Below, piece after piece: positions 8,697 through 16,173 of a stretch of 34,325 nt of DNA. The position numbers and the translations under genes are program-made. Every line of letters starts with the position of its first letter. Position 1 is the first letter of the stretch. Where the stretch lies: positions 1 to 34,325 of the forward strand of contig DDXI01000069.1 in NCBI GenBank assembly GCA_002347475.1. The letters are read 5' to 3'. A model generated the notes under the pieces. It was not told the DNA's origin, searched no databases, and saw only the letters and a program-made list of their open reading frames with translations. The stretch is from Peptococcaceae bacterium UBA2264 (GTDB lineage: Bacteria > Bacillota > Desulfitobacteriia > Desulfitobacteriales > Desulfitobacteriaceae).

Positions 8697-9009
8697 GAAA
8701 GGAAGACAGCTGTCGGACGTCTATGGTAGCCCAGCCGAAGATAGTCAGCACCTGATCATCATCCAGGGGTAGCTCGTCATAAGTTGGTTCTACCATACTG
8801 GCCCGGCAGTAAAGCTCCATCATCTGAGCATGTTCCGTAATATTGCCAGGCTCCGGCTGCTTGCCGCCCATCAGCTTAGTGGCAATCCCCATCAGCGGAT
8901 TCGGAATTTTTCCCTTGGCCGCCATATCCAAGATTCTGGGCCTGGTCACTTTAACCTGAAAAGACTGTCCCTCAGCGTCAAATAAAGTGATTGAAGTAGT
9001 CGTCTTCAT
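8614..9009 (-). CDS. Tail assembly chaperone (G-like), 131 aa
   Basis: ATG at 9009 follows a GGGAG ribosome site. The position between the tail tube and tape measure genes, the size, and the overlap with a second frame carrying the T-like domain identify it as the zero-frame product of a lambda G/GT-type pair. It begins MKTTTSITLFDAEGQSFQVK. The ~20 residues after the slip region (SDPAVQGLSDKTEPAAGAE) look like unconserved readthrough of the other frame. These chaperones coat the tape measure during tail assembly and are not in the virion. Confidence 0.8.
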   Translation of the reverse strand: MKTTTSITLFDAEGQSFQVKVTRPRILDMAAKGKIPNPLMGIATKLMGGKQPEPGNITEHAQMMELYCRASMVEPTYDELPLDDDQVLTIFGWATIDVRQLSSFRGQSGDGASDPAVQGLSDKTEPAAGAE

Positions 9010-9042
9010 CCGTACACTCCCTTATTTCCTTACTTCACAAGA

Positions 9043-9936
9043 TTATGCTGGCAGCGAGCTTACCCAGGCCAGCGAGACCGGACTTTCTCCATATGCTGGA
9101 CGCGAGCTGAGCTTCAGCTCCTCAGCAAAGAACTCCCCGTCCTTAAAGGCATAATTGACAGGCTTACCCTTACAATGCAGGAAATCAAAACGCACATAGC
9201 CTTTGGTTTCCCCATTGACATCCTTGTCCTCGGTATAGACCTTCATGGTAAACAATGTCCGGCTGACAGCGCTCCCCACTGGAGGCGCATCATAACTCAA
9301 ACTCGAAACGCCGCCATCAGTCGTATTTTCCGAAGTCAGATCCGGAGTAAGGCCTGCGCAAGTGTCATTAGTAATCGCGATATTCAGCGTGTTGTCCTGG
9401 ACTCCCGCTGTCTTCGCTGTTAAGGTAACTGTTGCGCTTGCGCCCCCAACTGTAAACAGGGCAGTGACGGCAGCATCAAGACCTAATGCAGTCCTGATCT
9501 TGCCAGCCACATCGGAGGCCGTATCGTTCTCGGCCACTGCGACCGAAATATCCTTCGGCGATCCGGTCATCCCGTTCGCTGTAACTGTTACCTTAGCATT
9601 TCCGGCTGTAGTGATAGTTCCGACCACAGTCGCGGTTTCCACCTGAGCGACGTCAGCCGTAACCAGTGTACCTCCGTCTATCAGGGCAAACACTTCGGCC
9701 AGCATGGTGACAGTGGACAGGGTAATATCATAGCCCATCGCGATATCTTCCAGCTTATTGAGCGCTTTAATAACATTCTTGACCCGCAGAATGTCCTCTT
9801 TGCCTTCCGAAAGGAAAGCCTCGACATTAGCCTCACTGGCTTGATCGACCAGGCTGTAAGTGACAGGCGATTGCTCTTCGGTGATGATGTCTACCCGCGC
9901 AATATTAGCCAGGGCAAACTCATGTACTGTTGCCAT
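9043..9936 (-). CDS. Major tail tube protein with inserted accessory domain, 297 aa
   Basis: Position (after the tail terminator candidate, before the chaperone) and the overall pattern indicate the tail tube subunit. The N-terminal part (FALANIARVDIITEE) and C-terminal part (YVRFDFLHCKGKPVNYAFKD, then SLAWVSSLPA) belong to the tube fold. Between them, residues ~105-205 form a Thr/Ala/Val-rich domain (AKVTVTANGMTGSPKDIS; ENDTASDVAGKIRTALGLDA). This is a pattern I associate with small beta-sandwich decoration domains in phage and surface proteins; it would project from the tube surface. The total length is well above a minimal tube protein, consistent with an insertion. Confidence 0.75.
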   Translation of the reverse strand: MATVHEFALANIARVDIITEEQSPVTYSLVDQASEANVEAFLSEGKEDILRVKNVIKALNKLEDIAMGYDITLSTVTMLAEVFALIDGGTLVTADVAQVETATVVGTITTAGNAKVTVTANGMTGSPKDISVAVAENDTASDVAGKIRTALGLDAAVTALFTVGGASATVTLTAKTAGVQDNTLNIAITNDTCAGLTPDLTSENTTDGGVSSLSYDAPPVGSAVSRTLFTMKVYTEDKDVNGETKGYVRFDFLHCKGKPVNYAFKDGEFFAEELKLSSRPAYGESPVSLAWVSSLPA

Positions 9937-9937
9937 A

Positions 9938-10285
9938 TTATCCCTCCATTTTCTTCAGTATTTGGTATTCTATTGACGACGTATAGGCCTCGACCTCGTC
10001 GTCTGTGATCCAGGGCGTTTCGCTCTCCGTCTTCCGGATTGCTGACAGCTCCTTTAGTGCTGCCCTTATAGCCGTTGCATAAACATCAGCCTGGATGTAG
10101 CTGCCAATCGGAACAAACAGGATCACTTCGACCAGCCTGGATCCGGCCCGGTTGCCGCTCACTGACGGCGATTGCTGGCCTTCCCGTACCACACAATAAT
10201 TCTCCGTGCAAAGACCGACATGCTGGCCGATCGGAAAAGGATTCAGGCCCTTGTTGTTAAGCTTCTGAAAGATCTCTTCCCACAT
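9938..10285 (-). CDS. Tail terminator/completion-like protein, 115 aa
   Basis: Located directly upstream of the tail tube gene and downstream of the HK97 gp10-like gene, the slot normally taken by the tail terminator. Size fits. A central segment (GSRLVEVILFVPIGSYIQADVYATAIRAAL) has the strand-strand-helix order of that family. The ATG at 10285 overlaps the preceding stop as TGATG and is preferred over a TTG one codon upstream. No sequence motif proves the role; it is assigned from synteny and length. Confidence 0.6.
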   Translation of the reverse strand: MWEEIFQKLNNKGLNPFPIGQHVGLCTENYCVVREGQQSPSVSGNRAGSRLVEVILFVPIGSYIQADVYATAIRAALKELSAIRKTESETPWITDDEVEAYTSSIEYQILKKMEG

Positions 10286-10620
10286 CAATCACTCACCAGC
10301 TTTCTATATCCGCGGCTAATCTCTGTCTTGTTCCGGTCGATCGTCGGCTTCAGGATCGCGTACTTCTTTTCATGGGCCAGCTCTAGGTAAACGCTGTAAT
10401 TCATATTGCCGGAAAGTACGATTTTCAGCAAAGGTCCCTCCCAGCCGGATGTTCCCTGGATAGAATTGCGGGCGTTGCTTGTCCGGTCAGTCCACCGGGC
10501 CCTGGACTTGGCCTCGCCCTCCATCTTTTCGGCTGCAGTCTCTGCGAACATGGTCAGAGCCTGCCTGTGCTTGGCAGCTGCTTTATCAAGCCGGAAGTTT
10601 CTGGTATCAATTTTAAGCAT
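10285..10620 (-). CDS. HK97 gp10-like head-tail/minor tail protein, 111 aa
   Basis: The true start is the ATG at 10620 (MLKIDTRNFRLDKAAAK), overlapping the previous gene's end by 8 bases; the longer frame upstream is a shadow. The C-terminal motif YSVYLELAHEKKYAILKPTI is characteristic of the HK97-gp10_like family ('YA.yvE.Gt....a.PFl.PA'). These proteins act at the head-tail interface or on tail completion. The predicted N-terminal helix (FAETAAEKMEGEAKSRARWT) and Trp-Thr-Asp-Arg-Thr before the beta region also fit. Confidence 0.75.
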   Translation of the reverse strand: MLKIDTRNFRLDKAAAKHRQALTMFAETAAEKMEGEAKSRARWTDRTSNARNSIQGTSGWEGPLLKIVLSGNMNYSVYLELAHEKKYAILKPTIDRNKTEISRGYRKLVSD

Positions 10621-10975
10621 CGCCAATCGCCTCCAGCTTGCCTTGCTTGTGAATGTCCCGGAAAGTCGTAAGATCCACCACCCGCACCTTTTTCCCGCCG
10701 TACTCGAAGACGTCGCCCTCTTCGAGATTGGCGTCACCAAGAGCCAGGATGTTCAGCGTGCTGTTCAGAAAGACGCCCTTGTCGGCAATCACGCCCCCAA
10801 ATGTAATCTTGTTGAATACGCCGACAGTTTGCGCTGCCTGAGCTTGCTCCGTGACTGTGTTCCCGCCGTACCCGTCAGGCGTCGGCACTTTTCTGTTCAC
10901 TGTTATCTCGACCGGATTCACGTTAATCAGCTTTTGGATGTAGGCCTCATAATACTTGTTATTCGTCAAAGACAT
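10613..10975 (-). CDS. Head closure/head-tail joining protein, 120 aa
   Basis: Lies between a gp6-like connector and the gp10-like protein, matching the SPP1 gp15-gp16-gp17 order, so a stopper or head-closure role is inferred. Residues ~20-45 (NPVEITVNRKVPTPDGYGG) and the later beta strands (ANLEEGDVFEYGGKKVRVVD) match the small beta-barrel style of this family. It overlaps the upstream gene by 17 bases and the downstream gene by 8. Confidence 0.6.
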   Translation of the reverse strand: MSLTNNKYYEAYIQKLINVNPVEITVNRKVPTPDGYGGNTVTEQAQAAQTVGVFNKITFGGVIADKGVFLNSTLNILALGDANLEEGDVFEYGGKKVRVVDLTTFRDIHKQGKLEAIGDA

Positions 10976-11240
10976 CAGCCCTTGCCACCCTTCCTGTCTG
11001 ATTCGTCCGGTACTTCCGGCTGAGCATCAGGAAGTGTTCCCGCGGGGCAGGGATCGAAATGTCGCCCAGCCGCACCTTCTGGATCCCAGCCTTGATGAAG
11101 CATAAGTCCCTGGCGATACTCTGCAAGGTCACTCCGGCGACCGTCCCGATCTTGTCGATCTCAGCCTCAAGGGCGTCATCCTCGAAGTACGGATAGTTGG
11201 CCTCATCAATCATTAGTTTCAGATCAGCCAGATCAGCCAC
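10959..11240 (-). CDS. Phage gp6-like head-tail connector, 93 aa
   Basis: Starts at GTG 11240 after GAGGTGG. The sequence (ADLADLKLMIDEANYPYFED; LMLSRKYRTNQTG) is an all-helical small protein like HK97 gp6/SPP1 gp15 adaptors, which bind the portal and prepare the head for tail attachment. It is the first of the three overlapping connector genes downstream of the capsid genes. Confidence 0.7.
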   Translation of the reverse strand: MADLADLKLMIDEANYPYFEDDALEAEIDKIGTVAGVTLQSIARDLCFIKAGIQKVRLGDISIPAPREHFLMLSRKYRTNQTGRVARADVFDE

Positions 11241-11251
11241 TATTCACCACC

Positions 11252-11458
11252 TCACTTGCTTTCAGGTTGTGCCTTGGATCGTCTTTTCTGATTATTTGCC
11301 GGCTCCTGGGTGTCTTCCACTTCTTCTACTATTGGCTCCAGGGCGTCTCCGGCTTCCGCGACCACTTGTTCCTGGGTATACTCTGCCAGTAACAGTAAAG
11401 CAGAGGCCTTTTCGGCCTCCACCTTCCGTCTGGCCCTATTAAATGATGCCAGTCCCAT
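11252..11458 (-). CDS. Small phage protein of unknown function, 68 aa
   Basis: ATG at 11458 with a perfect AGGAGGT site. The N-terminus is basic and helical (FNRARRKVEAEKASALLLLA), the middle is acidic, and the C-terminus is Lys/Arg/Gln-rich and probably disordered. No recognised domain. It lies in the head module between a head-fibre-like gene and the connector, a place where short charged accessory proteins are common. Confidence 0.6.
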   Translation of the reverse strand: MGLASFNRARRKVEAEKASALLLLAEYTQEQVVAEAGDALEPIVEEVEDTQEPANNQKRRSKAQPESK

Positions 11459-11468
11459 GGGCTACCTC

Positions 11469-12611
11469 CTACATGATGATCAGATCGATGGCGTCAGTAG
11501 CTGCTGTTGTTTCACAGTAGACACGGAAACCAGTCACTGTCCTATTTGCAACACTCAGGCACTTGCCCGCCAACGATGTGACGTTCTTCAAAGTCGCATT
11601 GACGACATAATTGCCGTCCTCAGCATCGTCCAGATTCAGGCCTTGTGCTCCATATCCGGCAGCGTTCTGGGCGATTCCCAGGACAGTCTTCAGCGTACTG
11701 TTGCCAGCGACGATGCTGCTATCCACGCCCTCAGTATCACTGGTAATGAGGATTTTCCCGTCATTGTCGGTCATGGTTGCCCCAGTGATGTCGGTTACGC
11801 AAACCGCAGCGATCTCTGCAGCTGTGACGGCCTTGGCGCTAACACAGTCCCCAGTCCCAGCGGTTTCTGTGCCGCCAGCAGCCGTACCGATCTTCAACTC
11901 TTCGGTGATGCTACCGTTTTCAGCAGCAGTAATGACAACTGCCGATCCGGTTCCACCGTCAGCACTAACGATGCAGTATTTCCCTGCTTCAACATCATTG
12001 TGGGTCACAGTAACCAGGGCCTTTTTACCACCCAGGGCCCGGATCCCGGTCTGCATAGCAGCGGCGATCAGCGCCCCACTGTTCAGGCTGCCCACTGTCA
12101 GAGTAACTTCCTCAGCAGTATCGCCATCGACGGAAATCTTAAACTTACTATCCGACTCTCCGGAGATATCAGTCGAAGGACTTGCTCCGGACACGGACTT
12201 GCCCTGGGTGTAGTTGATGGTAGCGGTTTGTTCTCCACTACCGTCAATATCCAGGATCAGAGTGCCGCCGTTACCCACTCCCGAAACGTCGAAGGGGCCA
12301 GTAATTGTACTCTCCAGGATTGCCGCCGAATCATCCCCGAAATTGACTGGTGTATAGGCCATACCGTTCAGGGTGATCGCTGCCTTCTTGATAGCCGCAC
12401 CGATATTCTCGATAATGGCATCCGGAAGGGCCGTATTCAGGGAAGTCGGCAAAGCTGTCTCCAGAGCTGTTGGTACGGCAGTCTCCAGAGCGGTCTCAAT
12501 GGTGCTTTCCAAGTCTTCGTCCAAAGTGTCGAACTTCGCATTGATTGCAGCATAAACCCCGGCAAAAAGATTAGCCAACGGCTTCCTGATTGCGGAAAAA
12601 ATATCTGCCAT
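11469..12611 (-). CDS. Predicted head fibre/decoration protein with periodic N-terminal region, 380 aa
   Basis: AAGGAG lies 9 bases before the ATG at 12611 but abuts the ATG at 12620, so 12611 (MADIFSAIRKP) is preferred. Residues ~35-70 contain a near 8-residue period with a proline (PTALETAL, PTSLNTAL, PDAI). The DNA repeats GTCTCCAGAGC at 12457 and 12481, 24 bases apart. After this, the protein is Thr/Ser/Gly/Val-rich and beta-rich, with segments such as KFKISVDGDTAEEVTLTVG and SGALIAAAMQTGIRALGG. Lying directly downstream of the major capsid gene, it is most likely a capsid-surface fibre or decoration protein with a multimerising N-terminus. This is an inference. Confidence 0.6.
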   Translation of the reverse strand: MADIFSAIRKPLANLFAGVYAAINAKFDTLDEDLESTIETALETAVPTALETALPTSLNTALPDAIIENIGAAIKKAAITLNGMAYTPVNFGDDSAAILESTITGPFDVSGVGNGGTLILDIDGSGEQTATINYTQGKSVSGASPSTDISGESDSKFKISVDGDTAEEVTLTVGSLNSGALIAAAMQTGIRALGGKKALVTVTHNDVEAGKYCIVSADGGTGSAVVITAAENGSITEELKIGTAAGGTETAGTGDCVSAKAVTAAEIAAVCVTDITGATMTDNDGKILITSDTEGVDSSIVAGNSTLKTVLGIAQNAAGYGAQGLNLDDAEDGNYVVNATLKNVTSLAGKCLSVANRTVTGFRVYCETTAATDAIDLIIM

Positions 12612-12647
12612 TTGCAACATCTCCTTTTCTCAATCTATGAAATAGGT

Positions 12648-12671
12648 AAAGGCATGGTATTCCATGCCCTT
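12648..12671 (-). terminator. Hairpin after the major capsid gene (possible partial terminator)
   Basis: Leftward RNA forms a 10-bp stem AAGGGCAUGG/CCAUGCCUUU (one G-U pair) with a 4-base loop, just after the capsid stop codon and before the next ribosome site. The U-tract is short and interrupted, so it may be a weak terminator or protect the capsid mRNA 3' end. Confidence 0.5.
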
Positions 12672-12675
12672 ACGC

Positions 12676-13635
12676 TTACGCAATCTTATGACGGAAGAGA
12701 ACGATCCGGATCTGTTTGTTCTCCCAGACTCTCTCCCAGTTGGTTCCGGTGGCCAGCTCGGTATTGGTCGGGCTGACTCCTGCAGCGTTACCTTTCCACT
12801 TAATCCCTCTGGGATGGAGTACCCAGGTTTTGCGATTGATCAGATAGTCTTCCCCAGCCAGGCTGTCACGGTCGGTTTCTACCGGGACAAAATCCACCGG
12901 ACTGCCGTTGCCGAAAGCAATAGCTCCAGGGCCGAAAAGATAGGTATCATAGACACCGTTGGACACCGGACAGCCATCGTCAGGGATAACCCGCTTGCCC
13001 ATGAAGTACGCTAGTTCAGTTCGGCCATCAGAGCCTTTAACAAAGTCGATCAGGTCGAGTTTGGCCAAATAAGCCTCGACTGCGCTGTGCATACAGATGC
13101 CGACCAGGTTGGACTTAGCGTCGCCAAGTAACTGGGCGGCGTCTACTGTTCTGGGAGCACTGATCTCGCAGCTGCCAGCACCTGCCCCGCTGATGTCGTG
13201 CAGGTTGCCGGACATCGAAGCTGCAGCAAAAGCTCCGGTCAAAGTTTTGACCATAATAGCCTGTTGTCGCCGTACCCAGTATGCAGCCACAAGGTCACCG
13301 ATCACCTTTGCCGGATCGCTACCTGCCAGGTTAGCGGCTAGGTCGTTGGCTCCCCAGGCCCGGCCTCTTCTCAGGATAACCGAGACGTCCTTGCTGGCTG
13401 AAATCTTGCCAGGAGTCAAAGCGCCGTCGTCGGCCAGGACTTCGTCATCACCAGTCAGGTCTCCCCAGAAAGGCATATTAGCGGTTTCGCTTCCAACACT
13501 GGCCAGGGTGTCGAATTGGTTGCTGGCCTCCATGATGCCGCTCTGCACCAGGGCGGACAATTCTGCTGTTCTGCTGGTCACATAAGGCACGAATACTTCC
13601 GGGATAATTACATCTGCAATTCTTGTAGCTGTCAT
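12676..13635 (-). CDS. Major capsid protein, 319 aa
   Basis: The gene directly follows a GP20-type scaffold gene and has a very strong AGGAGG site at ATG 13635. The sequence (PEVFVPYVTSRTAELSALVQ; NMPFWGDLTGDDEVLADDG; LRRGRAWGANDLAANLAGSD; GICMHSAVEAYLAKLDLID) matches a group of HK97-fold coat proteins that lack a cleaved N-terminal delta domain and use a separate scaffold. No protease gene lies in the module, in line with uncleaved coat assembly. I would expect it to be the most abundant virion protein. Confidence 0.85.
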   Translation of the reverse strand: MTATRIADVIIPEVFVPYVTSRTAELSALVQSGIMEASNQFDTLASVGSETANMPFWGDLTGDDEVLADDGALTPGKISASKDVSVILRRGRAWGANDLAANLAGSDPAKVIGDLVAAYWVRRQQAIMVKTLTGAFAAASMSGNLHDISGAGAGSCEISAPRTVDAAQLLGDAKSNLVGICMHSAVEAYLAKLDLIDFVKGSDGRTELAYFMGKRVIPDDGCPVSNGVYDTYLFGPGAIAFGNGSPVDFVPVETDRDSLAGEDYLINRKTWVLHPRGIKWKGNAAGVSPTNTELATGTNWERVWENKQIRIVLFRHKIA

Positions 13636-13673
13636 TGTTCATCATCCTCCTGTTTTTCAAAGATGTGCAGCGC

Positions 13674-14297
13674 TTATGATTGCGCCGCGGTTTGGTACTG
13701 TTTGGCTAGTTCCGGATTCTCTTTTAATAGTTTGCCCTGCTCGGTCAGGTTGAACGAATCTTTAGCCCAGGGATTCTTGGTCTCATTCCCACCCCTTCTG
13801 GGCCCGCCGCCTTTGCTGCCCCCCGTACCTCCAGGAACCTCCTCGTTAAAGAGATACGGCTTGCCTTCCTTCAGGGTTTTGAGCTGTTCTTCCAGGCCAG
13901 AGATCTCACCTGCTTCGGTTATCGTGATTGAGTCTTGCTTGATATGCGGCAGAATGTCTGACACATCTTTCGGATTTGCCTTGATGATGGCCAGCTTTGT
14001 GGCCGACTCTTTGCGGGCCTTGCCCAGCTCGGCCTCTTTGTCCTTGATCTGATTCTGAAGGTCGGCTATCTGTTGGCCAGCCCCCTCGTTGTCCTTCAAC
14101 TTGTCTTTGAGCTCCCCCAAAGACTTACTCAATTCATCTACCTGCTTTTTATACTCGCCTTTGTCAGTATTGACGCTGTCGAATTTCTCCTTTGGTATCC
14201 ATGTCCCGTCAGACACGATTGCCAGCTTGTGCTTATCCCCGACTTTTTCGCTCACCTGTTTGAACAGATCTTCACCAAATAATTCCTTTAAATCCAT
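13674..14297 (-). CDS. Phage scaffolding protein (minor structural GP20 family), 207 aa
   Basis: ATG at 14297 (MDLKELFGEDLFKQVSEKVG) is 10 bases after AAAGGAG; the upstream TTG at 14306 is only one base from that site and is rejected. The N-terminal globular part contains DGTWIPKEKFDSVN, a GP20-family hallmark. A charged coiled coil follows (~residues 50-105), then a short basic segment, a Gly-rich linker and a C-terminal helical piece that would contact coat protein. It is an internal scaffold for procapsid assembly, positioned just upstream of the major capsid gene. Confidence 0.88.
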   Translation of the reverse strand: MDLKELFGEDLFKQVSEKVGDKHKLAIVSDGTWIPKEKFDSVNTDKGEYKKQVDELSKSLGELKDKLKDNEGAGQQIADLQNQIKDKEAELGKARKESATKLAIIKANPKDVSDILPHIKQDSITITEAGEISGLEEQLKTLKEGKPYLFNEEVPGGTGGSKGGGPRRGGNETKNPWAKDSFNLTEQGKLLKENPELAKQYQTAAQS

Positions 14298-14401
14298 GCA
14301 GTACAAACTCCTTTCCCTCTTGCCTTATTAAGCGGTCGGCTCCGCCTTTGTGGTCTTTACATTTATGCTCCGTAAATACTAACCCAGAGCAGGGTAATAA
14401 A

Positions 14402-14424
14402 AAACAGCCCTTGGAAGGCTGTTT
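14402..14424 (-). terminator. Intrinsic terminator (second of a tandem pair)
   Basis: Leftward RNA: AAACAGCC/GGCUGUUU 8-bp perfect stem, 7-base loop, followed by UUUAUU. It lies between the small gene ending at 14477 and the scaffold gene and works in the direction of the late operon. Confidence 0.75.
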
Positions 14425-14449
14425 AATATCCTTTATTATCTGCAAAAAG

Positions 14450-14471
14450 AAAACACCATTTCAGGTGTTTC
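14450..14471 (-). terminator. Intrinsic terminator (first of a tandem pair)
   Basis: Leftward RNA: AAACACC/GGUGUUU stem (8 bp with a closing G-U) with a 6-base loop, followed by U-rich CUUUUUG. It starts 6 bases after the stop of the 48-aa gene at 14477. With the next hairpin it should strongly reduce readthrough from terminase/portal genes into scaffold/capsid genes, unless antitermination or a fresh promoter operates. The 14298-14401 stretch holds no gene, and I see no consensus promoter in it. Confidence 0.75.
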
Positions 14472-14476
14472 TGTGC

Positions 14477-14623
14477 TTATTTCTTTTCTTCTGGTGGATA
14501 TTCGCCATAAACATCAAAATACTTTTGCCGCCAGATTTCCTCATTCTCTTCCAGCGTCTTTGTGTAATCAGGGACAAAGGCGACCAGATCAAGACCTAAC
14601 ACATAATCTTTTTCACTTGTCAT
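14477..14623 (-). CDS. 48-aa protein coupled to the MuF-JAB head protein
   Basis: Read directly from the minus strand: ATG at 14623 to TAA at 14477. It overlaps the end of the minor head gene by 11 bases, so it is translationally coupled. It is acidic with a Tyr/Trp-rich core (YVLGLDLVAFVPDYTKTLE; EIWRQKYFDVYGEYPPEE). No family recognised. It could be a small virion or assembly protein. Because it lies immediately after a gene with a polymorphic-toxin-like architecture, an immunity/antidote role is a speculative option. Two tandem terminators follow, so it closes the terminase-portal-head transcription block. Confidence 0.7.
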   Translation of the reverse strand: MTSEKDYVLGLDLVAFVPDYTKTLEENEEIWRQKYFDVYGEYPPEEKK

Positions 14624-16163
14624 CCGGCAACACCCTCCTATAATCCCAGCCATAATTTGCGGCCATGTCCTTTACCATTAAATCCGTCTGCTCTCTCCAG
14701 GCATCGTGCGACGACATTTCCCCACCTACGACCTTTTTGCAATAATAATCGTAATGGGTAGCGTTTGCCTCTTTCCAGGCCAGTACAAGCTCATTATGGG
14801 TGGGCCGTTGCCCACTCCCAATGGCTAACAGATATTTGGTTTCATCGTGACCGATAACAGTAATGTATTTTACTGATCTCCTGCTCACAGCAACGCTTAT
14901 GTCTTCACACGAAAAACTGCTGCTACCTGGATGATTGTGTATTAATATCAGGCTGCCATCCTCGGAGTTGTTAAGCAGGTCAATTAAATCTCTGGAGAAG
15001 GAAACACCATTGACCGTACCCTTTAACTTTGGACTTACTGACTGCCCGGTTTTGGAGCTAATAGTATATAGACATTCGTGACCAGTTTTCCGTCCATGCT
15101 CAATAGCTCCCTCAAAGTATTTCGCCAGACCCTCGTTCACTTCCTGCGTCATGTCGTGAATATCTACATAATGCTTGGGCTTAGGCTTGGACTTATGCTC
15201 AGGTTTTGGTTTTAGTTTTGGCTTAGGCTTAGGCTTAGGCTTTACAGTTGCAATACCTTTGAGCTTCTTATCAAGATCAGGATTTTCGCCCTTTTCCCAG
15301 GCTTTCAGCTCGTCAGCTATCTCGTCCAGACTCTTCGGGATATGCGGGATCATGGTACATAAGCCGCTCGGGTGATCTAAAGGAACATCGTTTTTCGGGA
15401 ATATTTGGCCGTGCCGCTCCCTGCATAGATCGCAGGTACGGCCGTGCTGTATGGCGCTCCGCCATTCGATCCCTTCGACAAACGGATTCTTACCGGCGCT
15501 TTGGATCGTGGCTGTTTGGTAAGAATGGTTGATCGATGTTCTGGCCAGCCGCATGGCATTGGAGTCAACTTCTTTACTTTTCAGCCCGGGATAGCAGCGA
15601 CCCCAGTCTGTGGATCGTCGGGCCGGTTCCTGGACAAAACGCTCGACATCTGCGGCCAGTTGGATAGCAGACCTTTTCTCGGCGATGGCCTGCTTAATCA
15701 TATAGTCCAGGTCATTACCCAGGCCGTCGTTGTAATTCCAGATTCGGTCAGACAAGCTGCGCCCGTCCTTGTAGAGCTCCCCGGAAATGATGGTTTGCAA
15801 AGTCTCTGTCGGCACCTGGGAGAACATATCGGTAAAGTGATCTCCCAGATCAATGCCTGCCCGCTTTTGGATGCGCTTGAAGAAATCCAGGTCTGCAATA
15901 GTGCCCTGCTTGGCCGCTTCGACTATCCCCCTTTGCACGGTCTTGTCAATCTCTGCTTGCAGGCGTGCCTTTTCTTTTTCCAGCGCTTTCTTGTAGTCTA
16001 GCTGCCAGCGCATTGTTAAAGACTTGTTATTGCCCTTAGCGGCCTGCTTAGCCAGGTTCCTGATGGCCTTGCCATAGATAGCGGCAATTTCCTGCTGTTG
16101 CTGCAAGGTGATCATAGAGACGTTCCGGCGGGACTTCAGAGCCATTTCCACATACTGCGTCAT
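14613..16163 (-). CDS. MuF-type minor head protein fused to a JAB/MPN-like metalloprotease domain, 516 aa
   Basis: ATG at 16163 with AGGTGAGG. The N-terminal ~300 residues form the phage Mu F/SPP1 gp7 minor head protein: helical at first, then the family's Cys/His-rich signature RTCDLCRERHGQIFP with DHPSGLCTMIP. Residues ~312-336 are a Lys-Pro repeat linker (KPKPKPKPKLKPKPEHK). The C-terminus (~340-516) contains HNHPGSSSFSCEDI, the His-x-His...Ser-x-x-Asp metal-binding signature of JAB/MPN+ (RadC/JAMM-like) domains, with an upstream Glu (GHECLY) as possible catalytic acid. MuF proteins are injected or head-internal, and MuF proteins with C-terminal toxin-like domains are a known class. JAB domains are usually peptidases or isopeptidases, but the target here is unknown. 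Confidence 0.85.
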   Translation of the reverse strand: MTQYVEMALKSRRNVSMITLQQQQEIAAIYGKAIRNLAKQAAKGNNKSLTMRWQLDYKKALEKEKARLQAEIDKTVQRGIVEAAKQGTIADLDFFKRIQKRAGIDLGDHFTDMFSQVPTETLQTIISGELYKDGRSLSDRIWNYNDGLGNDLDYMIKQAIAEKRSAIQLAADVERFVQEPARRSTDWGRCYPGLKSKEVDSNAMRLARTSINHSYQTATIQSAGKNPFVEGIEWRSAIQHGRTCDLCRERHGQIFPKNDVPLDHPSGLCTMIPHIPKSLDEIADELKAWEKGENPDLDKKLKGIATVKPKPKPKPKLKPKPEHKSKPKPKHYVDIHDMTQEVNEGLAKYFEGAIEHGRKTGHECLYTISSKTGQSVSPKLKGTVNGVSFSRDLIDLLNNSEDGSLILIHNHPGSSSFSCEDISVAVSRRSVKYITVIGHDETKYLLAIGSGQRPTHNELVLAWKEANATHYDYYCKKVVGGEMSSHDAWREQTDLMVKDMAANYGWDYRRVLPDDK

Positions 16164-16173
16164 TAGTCCTCAC

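Noticed and set aside
11310..12776. 488-aa plus-strand open frame
   Set aside because: It lies opposite the head-fibre-like gene, has no ribosome site or recognisable domain, and is an antisense shadow of GC-rich repetitive coding sequence.
14348..14599. 83-aa plus-strand frame
   Set aside because: It is antisense to the well-supported 48-aa gene and covers two terminators.
14613..16163. Calling the MuF-JAB protein a proven toxin
   Set aside because: The C-terminal domain has a metalloprotease-like motif, but toxicity, target and immunity are not visible in the sequence.
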